The notes: generated by a model not told the origin, from the letters alone. A DNA stretch of 64,000 nt from Muricauda sp. MAR_2010_75 (GCF_000745185.1 NZ_JQNJ01000001.1:248001-312000); one strand, 5' to 3'; positions 8,815 to 17,974 are shown, counted from the first letter of the stretch. Made by a program: numbers and translations.

Positions 8815-10053
8815 ATGAACTCCAAAGACCTGATAAAATTAACGGAGCAGTTTGGTGCTCCGCTCTACGTATATGATGCCGACAAAATCGCTTCGCAATA
8901 CCAAAGATTGACGAAAGCTTTTGAAGGTGTACCCCAACTACGCTTGAATTATGCCGCCAAAGCACTGTCAAACATAAGCATTCTTAGGCTGATGAACCAT
9001 TTGGGCAGCGGTCTGGACACGGTTTCCATTCAAGAAGTAAAACTGGGGCTCATGGCCGGATTTAAACCGGAGTCCATCATTTACACGCCCAATGGAGTTT
9101 CTTTGGAAGAGATAGAGGAAGCTGCAGCTCTTGGCGTTCAGGTTAATATTGACAACCTCTCCATTTTGGAACAGTTTGGCAGCAAGCATCCTGATATTCC
9201 TGTTTGCATTCGCATTAATCCGCATGTAATGGCTGGAGGGAATTCCAAAATTTCTGTGGGGCATATTGACTCTAAATTTGGAATCAGCATCCATCAAATT
9301 CCACATTTGTTGCGTATTGTGGAATTGACCAACATGAACATCAATGGCATCCACATGCACACTGGAAGCGATATTCTGGACATTGATGTGTTCCTGTACG
9401 CTTCTGAAATATTGTTTGAAACCGCCAAAAACTTCAAGGATTTGGAATTCATTGATTTTGGAAGTGGCTTCAAGGTTCCCTATAAAGCTGGCGATATTCA
9501 GACCAACATTGAAGAACTGGGCAAAAAATTGACCACCCGTTTCAACCAATTCTGTGAGGAATATGGCAAAAGCCTGACCTTGGCATTTGAACCCGGTAAG
9601 TTTTTGGTGAGTGAAGCAGGGTACTTTTTGGCCAAGGTAAATGTGGTTAAACAAACCACCTCCACGGTGTTTGCCAGCATAGATTCCGGATTCAACCATT
9701 TGATTCGCCCTATGCTCTACGGTTCCAACCATGAGATCATCAATATCTCCAATCCTAAAGGAAGGGAGCGGTACTACTCGGTAGTAGGGTATATCTGTGA
9801 AACCGATACGTTTGGTAGTAACCGTAGGATCAATGAAATTTCGGAAGGTGATATTCTTTGTTTCCGAAATGCGGGTGCTTACTGCTTCACCATGGCCAGC
9901 AATTACAACTCCAGATTCCGACCAGCAGAGGTACTTTGGTACAATGGTAAGGCCCATTTGATTCGCGAGCGGGAAACTTTTGATGATATCTTGAGGAATC
10001 AAGTTGATGTAAAAGAACTGTTTGAGGTGCCCCAAAAAGAGGCGGTAAAATAG
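8815..10053 (+). CDS. lysA: Diaminopimelate decarboxylase
   Basis: A PLP enzyme of the alanine-racemase-fold decarboxylases that makes lysine from meso-diaminopimelate. With the start at 8815 (MNSKDLIKLTEQFG) it has 412 residues. Visible features are the PLP-binding lysine in YAAKA, HIDSKFG, HMHTGSD, the glycine loop FGSGFKVPY, EPGKFL and the C-terminal CFRNAGAYCF with the active-site Cys region. The choice of start is supported by a promoter box that ends at 8796, which excludes upstream in-frame starts. It is followed 1 bp later by a membrane protein gene, so they may be co-transcribed. Confidence 0.97.
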   Translation: MNSKDLIKLTEQFGAPLYVYDADKIASQYQRLTKAFEGVPQLRLNYAAKALSNISILRLMNHLGSGLDTVSIQEVKLGLMAGFKPESIIYTPNGVSLEEIEEAAALGVQVNIDNLSILEQFGSKHPDIPVCIRINPHVMAGGNSKISVGHIDSKFGISIHQIPHLLRIVELTNMNINGIHMHTGSDILDIDVFLYASEILFETAKNFKDLEFIDFGSGFKVPYKAGDIQTNIEELGKKLTTRFNQFCEEYGKSLTLAFEPGKFLVSEAGYFLAKVNVVKQTTSTVFASIDSGFNHLIRPMLYGSNHEIINISNPKGRERYYSVVGYICETDTFGSNRRINEISEGDILCFRNAGAYCFTMASNYNSRFRPAEVLWYNGKAHLIRERETFDDILRNQVDVKELFEVPQKEAVK

Positions 10054-10054
10054 G

Positions 10055-10468
10055 ATGGAAATCATTTCCCTATTACTTTCCATTGTTTTTATTTTTTTGG
10101 CCGGACTTCATTTCTATTGGGCCATTTTTGGGATTAAGGAACCAGAAGCGGTACTACCTACGAAAACGGACAGTGGTAAAGTGAAATCCCCAGGAAAACT
10201 AATGGCGGTTTTGGTAGGTATCATACTGCTGTTTTTTGCGTTTATCTTTATCAACAAAATTCTTTTTTATGTGGACAGGCCTTGGCTAAGCTATGTCCCT
10301 CTGGCCATCGGAATCATTTTTATTTTGCGGGCTTTTGGGGATTTTAAATACATTGGTTTTTTCAAAACTGCCAAGAACAGTAAATTTTCGGCTCTGGACA
10401 CGCGTTATTATTCGCCGCTATGTCTACTTTTAGGAGCAGTCATCTTTATTTTGGAGTTTTTGGGATAG
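10055..10468 (+). CDS. DUF3995 integral membrane protein
   Basis: A 137-residue inner-membrane protein with four predicted helices (about 3-24, 50-68, 76-94 and 115-135). The first helix pattern LHFYWAIFG and the late RYYSPLCLLLG are typical of the DUF3995 family. Its function is unknown. It begins 1 bp after the lysA stop, so it depends on that transcript. Confidence 0.8.
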   Translation: MEIISLLLSIVFIFLAGLHFYWAIFGIKEPEAVLPTKTDSGKVKSPGKLMAVLVGIILLFFAFIFINKILFYVDRPWLSYVPLAIGIIFILRAFGDFKYIGFFKTAKNSKFSALDTRYYSPLCLLLGAVIFILEFLG

Positions 10469-10492
10469 ATACTTTTCTGGCACAATTTTCGT

Positions 10493-10500
10493 TATTTTTG
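10493..10500 (+). promoter_or_regulatory. -7 box before the thioredoxin gene
   Basis: TATTTTTG matches TAnnTTTG. A transcript starting just after it would begin around 10505, downstream of the in-frame ATG at 10502, which supports the later start at 10538. No good -33 element is visible at normal spacing. Confidence 0.45.
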
Positions 10501-10537
10501 TATGGATAGGACGACCAATGTCCTAAAAACAGGAACT

Positions 10538-11053
10538 ATGCGCGCAATTTTTACCCAAATCAGTTTATTTTTTCTACTTCTCGTAGGATTTCAATCCCAG
10601 GCCCAAGATATTACTTGGATTTCTTGGGAAGAAGCCGTGGAACTTTCCCAAACCGATGCTCAACCCAAGAAAATGTTCATTGATGTATACACGGATTGGT
10701 GTGGCTGGTGCAAAAAAATGGATAAGGATACGTTTCAACATCCTGATGTTTCCAAATACATGCAGGACAATTTCTATATGGTGAAGTTGGATGCCGAAGG
10801 CAAAGACCCTATAGAATACCAAGGAAAGACCTTCAAGTTTGTACCTTCTGGAAGAAGGGGCTATCATGAACTGGCCGCTGCCCTTTTGCAGGGTAAAATG
10901 AGCTACCCTACTGTGGTCTTCTTGGATGAACAATTGAATATGCTCTCTCCTGTTCCCGGGTATCAAAAAGTGGAACCATTTCTACAAATTGCCCGTTATT
11001 TTGGAGACAATATCTACAAGGATAAGGACTGGCAGACGTATGCTGGAAAATAA
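10538..11053 (+). CDS. Exported thioredoxin-fold protein (CGWCK)
   Basis: A 171-residue protein with a signal peptide (MRAIFTQISLFFLLLVGF..., cleavage near QAQ) and a thioredoxin fold with the redox motif W-CGWC-K (about residue 60). The segment M-SYPTVVFLDE carries the conserved cis-Pro of the fold. I infer a periplasmic thiol-disulfide or reductase role. The start at 10538 is preferred because it gives a clean signal peptide and follows the promoter box. Confidence 0.85.
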   Translation: MRAIFTQISLFFLLLVGFQSQAQDITWISWEEAVELSQTDAQPKKMFIDVYTDWCGWCKKMDKDTFQHPDVSKYMQDNFYMVKLDAEGKDPIEYQGKTFKFVPSGRRGYHELAAALLQGKMSYPTVVFLDEQLNMLSPVPGYQKVEPFLQIARYFGDNIYKDKDWQTYAGK

Positions 11054-11065
11054 TTTCCCCTTTAC

Positions 11066-12538
11066 TTACCTACTATAATTTGGGCTTTCTTTGGTGATGG
11101 TCACATCGTGCGGATGACTTTCATGGATACCGCTGGAGGTAATCTTCACAAAACGACCGTTTTCCTTTAAGGCCTCAATATCTTTGGCGCCACAATAACC
11201 CATTCCGGCACGGAGTCCACCAATAAACTGGTGCATACTTTCGTAAAGGTCACCTTTGTAAGGCACACGCCCCACAATCCCTTCAGGTACTAATTTTTTG
11301 ATATCATCCTCCACATCTTGGAAATAACGGTCCTTGCTTCCCTGCTTCATGGCTTCCACTGAACCCATTCCACGATAGGATTTGAACTTTCGCCCTTCAT
11401 AAATGATGGTCTCTCCGGGAGATTCCTTGGTACCGGCCAACAATGAACCCAGCATAACGGTATCGGCTCCGGCTGCTAGCGCTTTGGGGATATCCCCGGT
11501 ATATCGTATTCCGCCATCGGCAATCACGGGAACTCCTGAACCTTTTATGGCTGCGGCCACTTCCAACACTGCGGAGAACTGTGGGAAACCCACTCCCGCA
11601 ACCACACGGGTGGTACAAATGGAGCCTGGTCCAATTCCCACCTTGACGGCATCTGCACCGGCCTCCACTAAATACTTGGCAGCTTCGGCGGTAGCAATGT
11701 TACCGACAACCACTTCCAACTCAGGATAATTCTTTTTGACTTCCTTTAAAATACTGATCACACCTTTGGTGTGCCCATGCGCCGTGTCAATGATAACGGC
11801 ATCCACACCAGCGGCTACCAAAGCTCCTGCCCTATCCACTGCATCCGCCGTTACGCCCACTGCGGCAGCAACCCGCAAACGTCCATATTGGTCTTTGTTG
11901 GCTATGGGCTTTTGGGTCAATTTGGTGATGTCCCTAAAGGTAATTAGTCCGATCAACTCATCTTTGTCATTAACCACGGGAAGCTTTTCAATCTTATTTT
12001 TTTGAAGGATCACTTCAGCTTGTTGTAATGAGGTGCCTTCAGCAACGGTGACCAAATTTTCTGAGGTCATCACCTCTGCAATAGGTCGGCTATCATTTTT
12101 CTCAAAGCGAAGGTCACGATTGGTGACAATGCCCAACAACTTCTTGTTTTTGTCAATAATGGGAATCCCACCAATACTATGCTCACGCATGTTGGCCTTG
12201 GCATCGCCCACCACAGATTCCAATGGAAGGGTCACAGGGTCCATGATCATACCGCTTTCCGCTCGCTTTACCTTACGTACTTTCATGGCCTGTTGCTCAA
12301 TGGTCATGTTCTTGTGCAGTACACCAATACCCCCTTCACGCGCCATGGCTATGGCCATACGCGATTCGGTTACCGTGTCCATGGCCGCTGAAACGATGGG
12401 CACATTAATGGTAATGTTCCGTGTAAATTTGGACTGAATGTTGACTTCTCTTGGGAGTACTTCGGAATACGCTGGCACAAGTAGGACATCATCGTAAGTA
12501 AGTCCTTCGCCAACAATTTTATTTAGGTGGGCTTCCAT
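11066..12538 (-). CDS. guaB: IMP dehydrogenase
   Basis: Catalyses the NAD-dependent oxidation of IMP to XMP, the committed step of GMP synthesis, in the cytosol. The 490-residue length is standard. The TIM barrel is split by two CBS domains (about 95-205; [24 protein letters not shown]). The catalytic loop [11 protein letters not shown] holds the active-site Cys, followed by [10 protein letters not shown] and the flap GMGSVEAM. A TAnnTTTG box lies 24 bp upstream. It diverges from the DUF6686-like gene. Confidence 0.99.
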   Translation of the reverse strand: MEAHLNKIVGEGLTYDDVLLVPAYSEVLPREVNIQSKFTRNITINVPIVSAAMDTVTESRMAIAMAREGGIGVLHKNMTIEQQAMKVRKVKRAESGMIMDPVTLPLESVVGDAKANMREHSIGGIPIIDKNKKLLGIVTNRDLRFEKNDSRPIAEVMTSENLVTVAEGTSLQQAEVILQKNKIEKLPVVNDKDELIGLITFRDITKLTQKPIANKDQYGRLRVAAAVGVTADAVDRAGALVAAGVDAVIIDTAHGHTKGVISILKEVKKNYPELEVVVGNIATAEAAKYLVEAGADAVKVGIGPGSICTTRVVAGVGFPQFSAVLEVAAAIKGSGVPVIADGGIRYTGDIPKALAAGADTVMLGSLLAGTKESPGETIIYEGRKFKSYRGMGSVEAMKQGSKDRYFQDVEDDIKKLVPEGIVGRVPYKGDLYESMHQFIGGLRAGMGYCGAKDIEALKENGRFVKITSSGIHESHPHDVTITKESPNYSR

Positions 12539-12561
12539 TGCAATTACGGATTAATTGCGTG

Positions 12562-12569
12562 CAAATATA
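12562..12569 (-). promoter_or_regulatory. -7 box of guaB
   Basis: On the minus strand the sequence is TATATTTG (TAnnTTTG), 24 bp upstream of the guaB start. Confidence 0.5.
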
Positions 12570-12631
12570 CCACTATTTTAATTGATTTCTATTCCTTCCT
12601 TTGTTTCGATTGAAACACAATCAATTTATTT

Positions 12632-12666
12632 TTATTTAGACTTATTATAAATAATTAATATATTTG
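12632..12666 (+). promoter_or_regulatory. Palindromic operator overlapping the promoter of the DUF6686-like gene
   Basis: Perfect 7-bp arms TTATTTA (12632-12638) and TAAATAA (12648-12654) flank a 9-nt centre GACTTATTA. Four bases later comes the -7 box TATATTTG (12659-12666). The box fills the space between the -33 and -7 elements, as expected for a repressor site. A nearly identical box stands before the porin (15374-15400) and a degenerate one before the FMN-binding gene (14078-14100). Confidence 0.65.
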
Positions 12667-12683
12667 TTCCAAATTCTGATTTA

Positions 12684-13034
12684 ATGTGCAGTTCCTTACA
12701 TATTTTGAGTCAATCCAAGAACGGTTTATTGACCTTTTGTGACAAAACCAAACTCTTTCAACTGATCTTCAACAATCTTTGTTTTGAATTGTATGAGTGG
12801 GAGTTGGAAGCTTTTAAAGAATACGTGGGTGAAATTGATATCCCCTATTGGGAAAATCAACTGAAACATTGGACACAACAACGGAAAATTCCAATTTCAG
12901 TTGGGAAAAAGCACTTTATTATCTTGGTGAACAAGGAAGAAGTCCATGAAATACTGCAGTTATTATCCTTCAAAAAACCACATATTAAATTTTTGGAATA
13001 TCAGGATATCGATTACCGATTTATAGAAAATTAA
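12684..13034 (+). CDS. DUF6686-like conserved protein
   Basis: A 116-residue cytosolic protein with an N-terminal pair of cysteines (MCSSL...LTFCDKTK) and FQLIFNNLCFEL, a pattern I associate with the DUF6686 family of Bacteroidota. It has no signal peptide or membrane helix. The function is unknown. Its promoter carries the box shared with the FMN-binding and porin genes, so a link to metal or flavin homeostasis is inferred. It is convergent with the membrane protein gene 5 bp downstream. Confidence 0.65.
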   Translation: MCSSLHILSQSKNGLLTFCDKTKLFQLIFNNLCFELYEWELEAFKEYVGEIDIPYWENQLKHWTQQRKIPISVGKKHFIILVNKEEVHEILQLLSFKKPHIKFLEYQDIDYRFIEN

Positions 13035-13039
13035 AGCTA

Positions 13040-13534
13040 TTATTTTCTGATCGGTTTCAGACACTGCCATACTACCAAAGCGGCAGAGCCTGTAAATGTG
13101 AGCGTCATTAAAACCCCGGAAAAGATGACGATATACTTGAACCATGAAATGCCCTTCCACATCAGGTAAATTCCTCCAAAAGTCAAAATAACGGACAGAA
13201 AAGGTTCTATCGACAAGAAAAGCTTCCATTTTTTGGAGCAGTGGGTCATCCAGACCAATCCACCCAACAAAAAGAAAATTAGGGACATGGAAAGTATGTG
13301 GGTGTGCACAATGGTAAGCATTTCCCGGTCACCCTTTTTGAACTTCATCACTTCCGCTTCCTCATCCTCTTCATTCCCCAAATAATTCTCCTCTATTCCT
13401 GCCGGGGTGGTGGATTCGGTTTCTTTAATGAACAGCAGTCCAGTAAAAAATCCAACTGAAAGAATAATCACAAACGTTGCGATAAAAAGTCGGATTTCGC
13501 TAGGAAAACGGGGTAGCAGTCCATTATACTCCAT
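13040..13534 (-). CDS. Four-helix membrane protein, partner of the FMN-binding protein
   Basis: A 164-residue protein with about four membrane helices (15-37, 74-96, 107-125, 132-156) and an acidic loop (EENYLGNEEDEEAE) after the first. The second helix begins VHTHILSM; H77 and H79 are candidates for heme or metal ligands, and H98 sits at its other end. Its ATG overlaps the stop of the FMN-binding gene by 1 bp (TAATG), so translation is coupled. I infer an electron-transfer or anchoring partner of that protein; the family is not recognised. Confidence 0.7.
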   Translation of the reverse strand: MEYNGLLPRFPSEIRLFIATFVIILSVGFFTGLLFIKETESTTPAGIEENYLGNEEDEEAEVMKFKKGDREMLTIVHTHILSMSLIFFLLGGLVWMTHCSKKWKLFLSIEPFLSVILTFGGIYLMWKGISWFKYIVIFSGVLMTLTFTGSAALVVWQCLKPIRK

Positions 13535-14064
13535 TACAGTTTTCCGTTTTGCTGAAGTACCCCGATAGTCTGAAAAAGGTTATCCATAGCCTTGGTCATT
13601 GAGTTTACTGAAATGGTGGCTCCGGAAATGACGTCGATATTGGTGTCGCTGTCAACACGATCTCCTCCAGTTTTTCCTAAAAATTGCTTTAACCAGCGCT
13701 TGCTGCCAATCTCACCGCCATATTCTTCGCGGTAAATCAATACTTTAGTATGGATGACCTCTACATTCTCATTGAACAACACCAAATAATCAAATACGGC
13801 TGTCTTGCTGGGTGCCTGATCCGCAAACGCATAGCCCAAAACGGATTGACCAGCCTGAATGCGGAATAAATTTTCCCCAGAAACCTTAGCCGGGAGCTCG
13901 GCATTCAATTCTTTTGAAACTGTAATGGGCTCTAAGGTAAAATCCGATACTTCAAAGGTTTTTTCAACCTCTTTCAAGACCCTTTTGTTTACCTCTTTCG
14001 GAAGTGAAAACGCAAACAGCACAAACAAGCCAAGTACCAGAGATATTGATTTTCCCAGTTTCAT
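13534..14064 (-). CDS. FMN-binding domain protein, probable ApbE flavinylation target
   Basis: A 176-residue exported protein with a signal peptide (first ~22 residues) and an FMN-binding domain. Residues 144-150 read DVISGAT, matching the motif where ApbE attaches FMN covalently to the Thr (here T150), as in NqrC/RnfG-like domains. It should act as an extracytosolic flavin electron carrier. It is first in a coupled pair with the 4-TM protein and lies downstream of a porin gene in the same direction. ApbE is not in the window. A -7 box ends only 4 bp before the ATG, so the mRNA may be leaderless if this promoter is used. Confidence 0.85.
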   Translation of the reverse strand: MKLGKSISLVLGLFVLFAFSLPKEVNKRVLKEVEKTFEVSDFTLEPITVSKELNAELPAKVSGENLFRIQAGQSVLGYAFADQAPSKTAVFDYLVLFNENVEVIHTKVLIYREEYGGEIGSKRWLKQFLGKTGGDRVDSDTNIDVISGATISVNSMTKAMDNLFQTIGVLQQNGKL

Positions 14065-14068
14065 ACGC

Positions 14069-14100
14069 CAAATATATTAATTTAGACTCAATAGGAATAA
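14069..14100 (-). promoter_or_regulatory. Degenerate palindromic box and -7 box before the FMN-binding gene
   Basis: On the minus strand TATATTTG (14069-14076) is preceded by a half-conserved copy of the shared box (14078-14100). It keeps the GAGTC-TAAA half; the other arm is imperfect. The geometry (box directly upstream of the -7 element) equals that at 12632-12666. Confidence 0.45.
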
Positions 14101-14141
14101 AAACCGAGGGATTTATCCTATTGAGACCTAGCTATAAGGTT

Positions 14142-15320
14142 TTAGAACCAAACCCCTATACCAAAATTTAGGCGGTCTGCCACATCAGCATCGTCCGCTG
14201 CATTGCTTCTAAACTGATAATCACCCTTCACAACTACCCCAGGTGCAATATGGTAGGTTAAACCGGTAGTGACATCGGTTCTATCATAGGCTTCGTTTGC
14301 GGTTAAGATGCCATCAGTATCGGCATGAGTGTTAAAGGTTTCATATCTACAAAAGGCAAACAATTTTTGGCGGTTCCCTACGGGAAGTACGTTATAGGCC
14401 CCTTCCAGGTACCAGCCTTGCAAGGCACTTCCAAGATTGCTTCCGGTTAAATTGTTGTAGTCATCCGTATCTGAAAGTGAAGCGTGGATAAATTGTCCAC
14501 GGGCAGTAAACTTTTGGTACGCATAACGCGCATCCAAACCAAACATGGCGATACCAATATCAGCACCATCAAACTGTTCCACATCGTCCTCAGCTTGGGT
14601 ACGACCAAAGTAGGTTGAAAAGCCCAATCGAAGACCTGGAATGCCATAATAATCCAATTTTGTGGATAGGTTTGGGCTGTCAATCGTAGATTGAATCCCT
14701 TTCTGTCTACCACCCCGCAGTCCACTGGAACCGCTCAATTTTCCGGCAACACCACCTTCACCATCAGCTTCTGTGGATTTAAATCCGTTGAACAAATAGG
14801 CCTGATAGCCCAAAGAAATGGAGTTGAATCTTCCCGTTACCCCTACTCCAAGCTCCCGCCAGGTAGTGGGCACAATGGCATTGTCCATTGCTGGACGCTC
14901 GGTACCATTAAAGGTTGTCGGTTCGTGGAATTCATTGATGATACCCATGGGAACCAACATTAAACCACCTCGTATGTTTAAATTAGGAGCGGCATTATAG
15001 TTTACAAAAGCTTGTTCCACAAAGACTTCCTCCACGTGTTCAAATTCAACTTCCGTTACAAACTGGGTACGGTCATCAAATCTGTATCCAAAAAGTAAAA
15101 CCAATCGCTGTACATCCAGTTCCCCATTTTGAGCTTCTGGCTGATTGTACAGCATTTCGCCATAGGCCCCAACGGTCACTGCCGAAGCATAATTACCCGA
15201 AAGTAAACGCTGTGCGGCGTTGATTTGTTTCTGAGGATCGAGTTGAATGGAATCTGTTTTTGTCTGTGCAAAGGCAAAAGTGGAGCACAAAAGTGCCAAT
15301 AGAATAGTAAGTTGTTTCAT
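14142..15320 (-). CDS. Outer-membrane porin-like beta-barrel protein
   Basis: A 392-residue protein with a signal peptide (MKQLTILLALLCSTFAFAQ) and a barrel made of alternating strands that ends in an aromatic residue (GIGVWF). A motif of the phosphate-selective porin/OprP-like barrels is visible (LGYQAYLFNG, GGLMLVPMGIINEFHEP). It sits in the outer membrane; the solute is unknown. The promoter has a perfect TTTG-N20-TATATTTG form covered by the shared palindrome, so it is probably repressed by a metal sensor. The FMN-binding pair follows 77 bp downstream in the same direction. Confidence 0.8.
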   Translation of the reverse strand: MKQLTILLALLCSTFAFAQTKTDSIQLDPQKQINAAQRLLSGNYASAVTVGAYGEMLYNQPEAQNGELDVQRLVLLFGYRFDDRTQFVTEVEFEHVEEVFVEQAFVNYNAAPNLNIRGGLMLVPMGIINEFHEPTTFNGTERPAMDNAIVPTTWRELGVGVTGRFNSISLGYQAYLFNGFKSTEADGEGGVAGKLSGSSGLRGGRQKGIQSTIDSPNLSTKLDYYGIPGLRLGFSTYFGRTQAEDDVEQFDGADIGIAMFGLDARYAYQKFTARGQFIHASLSDTDDYNNLTGSNLGSALQGWYLEGAYNVLPVGNRQKLFAFCRYETFNTHADTDGILTANEAYDRTDVTTGLTYHIAPGVVVKGDYQFRSNAADDADVADRLNFGIGVWF

Positions 15321-15342
15321 GATTGTTTGAGTAATTGTGCGG

Positions 15343-15400
15343 CAAATATATTTTCACCTCCCAAACCATCCAAATTTATTTAGACTTAGTTTAAATAAAT
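15343..15400 (-). promoter_or_regulatory. Porin promoter with palindromic operator
   Basis: On the minus strand TTTG (15371-15374), a 20-bp spacer and TATATTTG (15343-15350) form a complete Bacteroidota promoter. The operator-like repeat has perfect 9-bp arms ATTTATTTA (15374-15382) and TAAATAAAT (15392-15400) around GACTTAGTT, touching the -33 element. The core can also be read as a 19-bp near-palindrome ATTTAGACT-T-AGTTTAAAT, reminiscent of Fur- or DtxR-type boxes. Confidence 0.7.
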
Positions 15401-15440
15401 TTTAATATTTAACATTTATACCCCTGCTTTTTATAAAAAA

Positions 15441-16304
15441 CTAGTGATACACTGAAAAAAGTTCAGTGGCCTTGTTGTAAGCTGCTTCAAAAACCATCCA
15501 GTTTACACCCGTATCGGTTTTTGTTGTTGTGAAGTATGACAACATTTTCTCGGTGGGCATGTTGCCCGTAAGTTCATCCTTGGCCATGGGGCATCCGCCA
15601 AATCCCTGTACAGCCCCATCAAACCGACGGCATCCTGCCTTGTAGGCGGCATCCACTTTTTCATGCCATTTACTGGGCGTGGTGTGCAAATGGGCCCCAA
15701 ATTCAATCTCTGGATATTTTGGAATAAGATTGGAGAACAAATAATCAATAACCTCTGGCGTGGAGCTCCCAATGGTGTCTGAGAGCGATAAAATCGTGGT
15801 GCCCATGGCCGCCAACTTTTCGGTCCACTCCCCTACAATTTCAACATCCCAAGGGTCTCCATACGGATTGCCAAATCCCATGGAAATATAGGTAACCACT
15901 TCCTTGTTGTGGGTATTGGCCAATTCCAATATTCCTTCCAAAGTTTCCACGGATTGTGCAATGGTCTTATGGGTATTCCGCATCTGAAAGTTCTCGGAAA
16001 TGGAAAAAGGAAACCCCAGATAGTCAATAGCTTTATGCTGGCAGGCATCTTGAGCGCCCCTAATGTTGGCCACAATCGCCAAAAGTTTGCTCTTGGTCTT
16101 GGAAAGGTCCAACCGGTCCAAAACTTCTGCAGTATCCTGCATTTGTGGAATAGCCTTGGGAGACACAAAACTGCCAAAATCGATGGTATCAAAACCACAG
16201 CCCAAAAGCGATTGGATGTACCTCGCCTTTTCGGCAGTGGGAATAAAGGTTTTTATGCCTTGCATGGCATCCCGTGGACATTCTATGAGTTTGATCTTTG
16301 ACAT
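15441..16304 (-). CDS. Hydroxymethylglutaryl-CoA lyase-type aldolase
   Basis: A 287-residue TIM-barrel enzyme of the HMGL family; the reaction is cleavage of HMG-CoA to acetoacetate and acetyl-CoA in leucine degradation. Visible features are PRDAMQG at the N-terminus (RD of the metal and base pair; the usual form is PRDGLQ), GFGNPYGDPW, AHLHTTP (metal His pair) and GGCPMAKDELTGN with the catalytic Cys loop and a TEKML segment. A related aldolase substrate is possible because of the AM-for-GL change. Confidence 0.88.
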   Translation of the reverse strand: MSKIKLIECPRDAMQGIKTFIPTAEKARYIQSLLGCGFDTIDFGSFVSPKAIPQMQDTAEVLDRLDLSKTKSKLLAIVANIRGAQDACQHKAIDYLGFPFSISENFQMRNTHKTIAQSVETLEGILELANTHNKEVVTYISMGFGNPYGDPWDVEIVGEWTEKLAAMGTTILSLSDTIGSSTPEVIDYLFSNLIPKYPEIEFGAHLHTTPSKWHEKVDAAYKAGCRRFDGAVQGFGGCPMAKDELTGNMPTEKMLSYFTTTKTDTGVNWMVFEAAYNKATELFSVYH

Positions 16305-16381
16305 AGGCCGACCGTAAAATTACCATTATTTATCTGATGGCAATAGCTAAAATTACCCTTGGACCAGTACTTTGATAGCAG

Positions 16382-17422
16382 TTATGGTTTACCTTCCAAA
16401 AGGGCTTTGTTGATTTTTTTAATGAGACCTGGACCTTCATAGATAAACCCGGTGTAGAGTTGGACCAAATCCGCGCCCGCCTCCAATTTCTCCAAAGCAT
16501 CTTCCGGTGAATGTATGCCCCCCACTCCAATGATGGGAAATGCCTTGTTGCTCTTTTCGGCCAAAAACCGAATGACCTCTGTGCTTCTTTTTGCCAAAGG
16601 TTTACCGCTGAGACCTCCCCTTTCCTCCGTTTTAAAAAGCGGCGTCTTTAGATCAGTTCTGGATATGGTGGTGTTGGTTGCAATAACCCCGTCAATTTCA
16701 GTCTCCTTTACAATACCAATAATATCCATGAGTTGGGCATCGGTAAGATCGGGAGCAATTTTTAAAAGAATAGGTTTTTCCTTGAGTTTAAGTGTTTTGG
16801 ACTGTTTACTATTCTGTCGTTTTAACTTTTTGAGCAGATTGGTCAATGGTTTCCTGTCCTGAAGCTCCCGAAGTCCCGGCGTGTTGGGCGAGCTCACATT
16901 TACCACAAAATAGTCCACATGCTCGTAAAGCGCCTCAAAACAAATAAGATAATCCTTTATGGCTTCCTCATTGGGTGTTACCTTGTTTTTTCCGATGTTT
17001 CCCCCAATAATCACCCGGTGCTCCTTTTTCAACTGCTCCACAGCTTCAAAAACACCTTTGTTGTTGAATCCCATTCGGTTGATGATGGCCTTATCTGCCC
17101 GCAATCGGAACAAGCGTTTTTTGGGATTCCCCGCTTGTGGTTTAGGGGTTAATGTTCCAATTTCAACAAAACCAAAACCAAAATTTGAAAATTCGTTGTA
17201 CAGCTTGGCGTCCTTGTCAAATCCAGCGGCAAGTCCAACCGGATTTTTGAATTTCAACCCAAAAACCTCCCGTTCCAACTTGGGGTCCTTTACTTCAAAT
17301 GCCTTTCGGAACAAGGGACCAAACCCCAGTTTTGAAAGCACCCCAATGGCCCAAAAAGAAAAATGATGTGCTGCTTCAGCGTCTAATAAAAAAAGGATTG
17401 GACGAATGAGAATTTTATACAT
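16382..17422 (-). CDS. pyrD: Dihydroorotate dehydrogenase (quinone), class 2
   Basis: Membrane-associated FMN enzyme that oxidises dihydroorotate to orotate in pyrimidine synthesis and reduces quinone. The 346-residue length and the N-terminal helical extension (first ~40 residues, [12 protein letters not shown]) mark class 2. Motifs are [21 protein letters not shown] (catalytic Ser), [14 protein letters not shown], and the FMN phosphate site [11 protein letters not shown] with [11 protein letters not shown]. Confidence 0.97.
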   Translation of the reverse strand: MYKILIRPILFLLDAEAAHHFSFWAIGVLSKLGFGPLFRKAFEVKDPKLEREVFGLKFKNPVGLAAGFDKDAKLYNEFSNFGFGFVEIGTLTPKPQAGNPKKRLFRLRADKAIINRMGFNNKGVFEAVEQLKKEHRVIIGGNIGKNKVTPNEEAIKDYLICFEALYEHVDYFVVNVSSPNTPGLRELQDRKPLTNLLKKLKRQNSKQSKTLKLKEKPILLKIAPDLTDAQLMDIIGIVKETEIDGVIATNTTISRTDLKTPLFKTEERGGLSGKPLAKRSTEVIRFLAEKSNKAFPIIGVGGIHSPEDALEKLEAGADLVQLYTGFIYEGPGLIKKINKALLEGKP

Positions 17423-17476
17423 TCAACAGATTTTGGACAAAAATAAAAACTCTTAAAACAGTTTTCGGGAAAAGAT

Positions 17477-17896
17477 TCATTTTTCGTCAACAGACCTGTT
17501 TATATGGATAGGACGCAAGGTAAGCTTATTGCACAATTCCACATAGAACTCGTATTGTTTGGGATTTAGGATGGACAACAATCTTTTGTCCATCATCCGA
17601 ACGTTTTGCTTCATGCTGTCCAAAATACCCTTATACTCCATAGAGACTCTCATAAGCTCCTCTGGAGAGCTTTCTTCATGCTTTTTTAGTAGATATTCAG
17701 CTTGGTTCTGTAAAATCTCATTTCTGATTTTGAGCTCGGCACTCCAATTTCTCAAGCTTTCCAACTGTTCTTCGTTAAGTTGAAAAACTTCAGCAATGGT
17801 TCCGTCATCCCTTCCCCCAACACCAAGAAGGCACTCCTGTTGAGCAAAAATCGAAAAATTCAATATCAAAAAAAGACAAAAAACAGCCGCTTTCAA
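17477..17896 (-). CDS. Small exported helical protein
   Basis: A 139-residue protein with a signal peptide (MKAAVFCLFLILNFSIFAQ) and a mostly helical mature part (QLNEEQLESLRNWSAEL ... MDKRLLSILNPKQYEFYVELC). The spacing of an LxxEQ-type helix and the later LNPxQ segment resembles Spy/CpxP-like or other small periplasmic chaperone-type proteins, but the match is weak. Two Cys remain in the mature protein. It lies upstream of pyrD in the same direction. Confidence 0.55.
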   Translation of the reverse strand: MKAAVFCLFLILNFSIFAQQECLLGVGGRDDGTIAEVFQLNEEQLESLRNWSAELKIRNEILQNQAEYLLKKHEESSPEELMRVSMEYKGILDSMKQNVRMMDKRLLSILNPKQYEFYVELCNKLTLRPIHINRSVDEK

Positions 17897-17974
17897 GTCG
17901 TATGGGGTTTACAAAAACAACGAAAGATAATAGTAAAAGTGTTTTCTTCATTAAAATCGCTATTGAATAAGCAT

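Noticed and set aside
8968..10083. 371-codon minus-strand frame over lysA
   Set aside because: It is the mirror of a well-conserved gene; its translation shows no known fold.
11403..12437. Plus-strand reading frames over guaB
   Set aside because: They are antisense shadows with low-complexity Ser/Ala/Thr composition.
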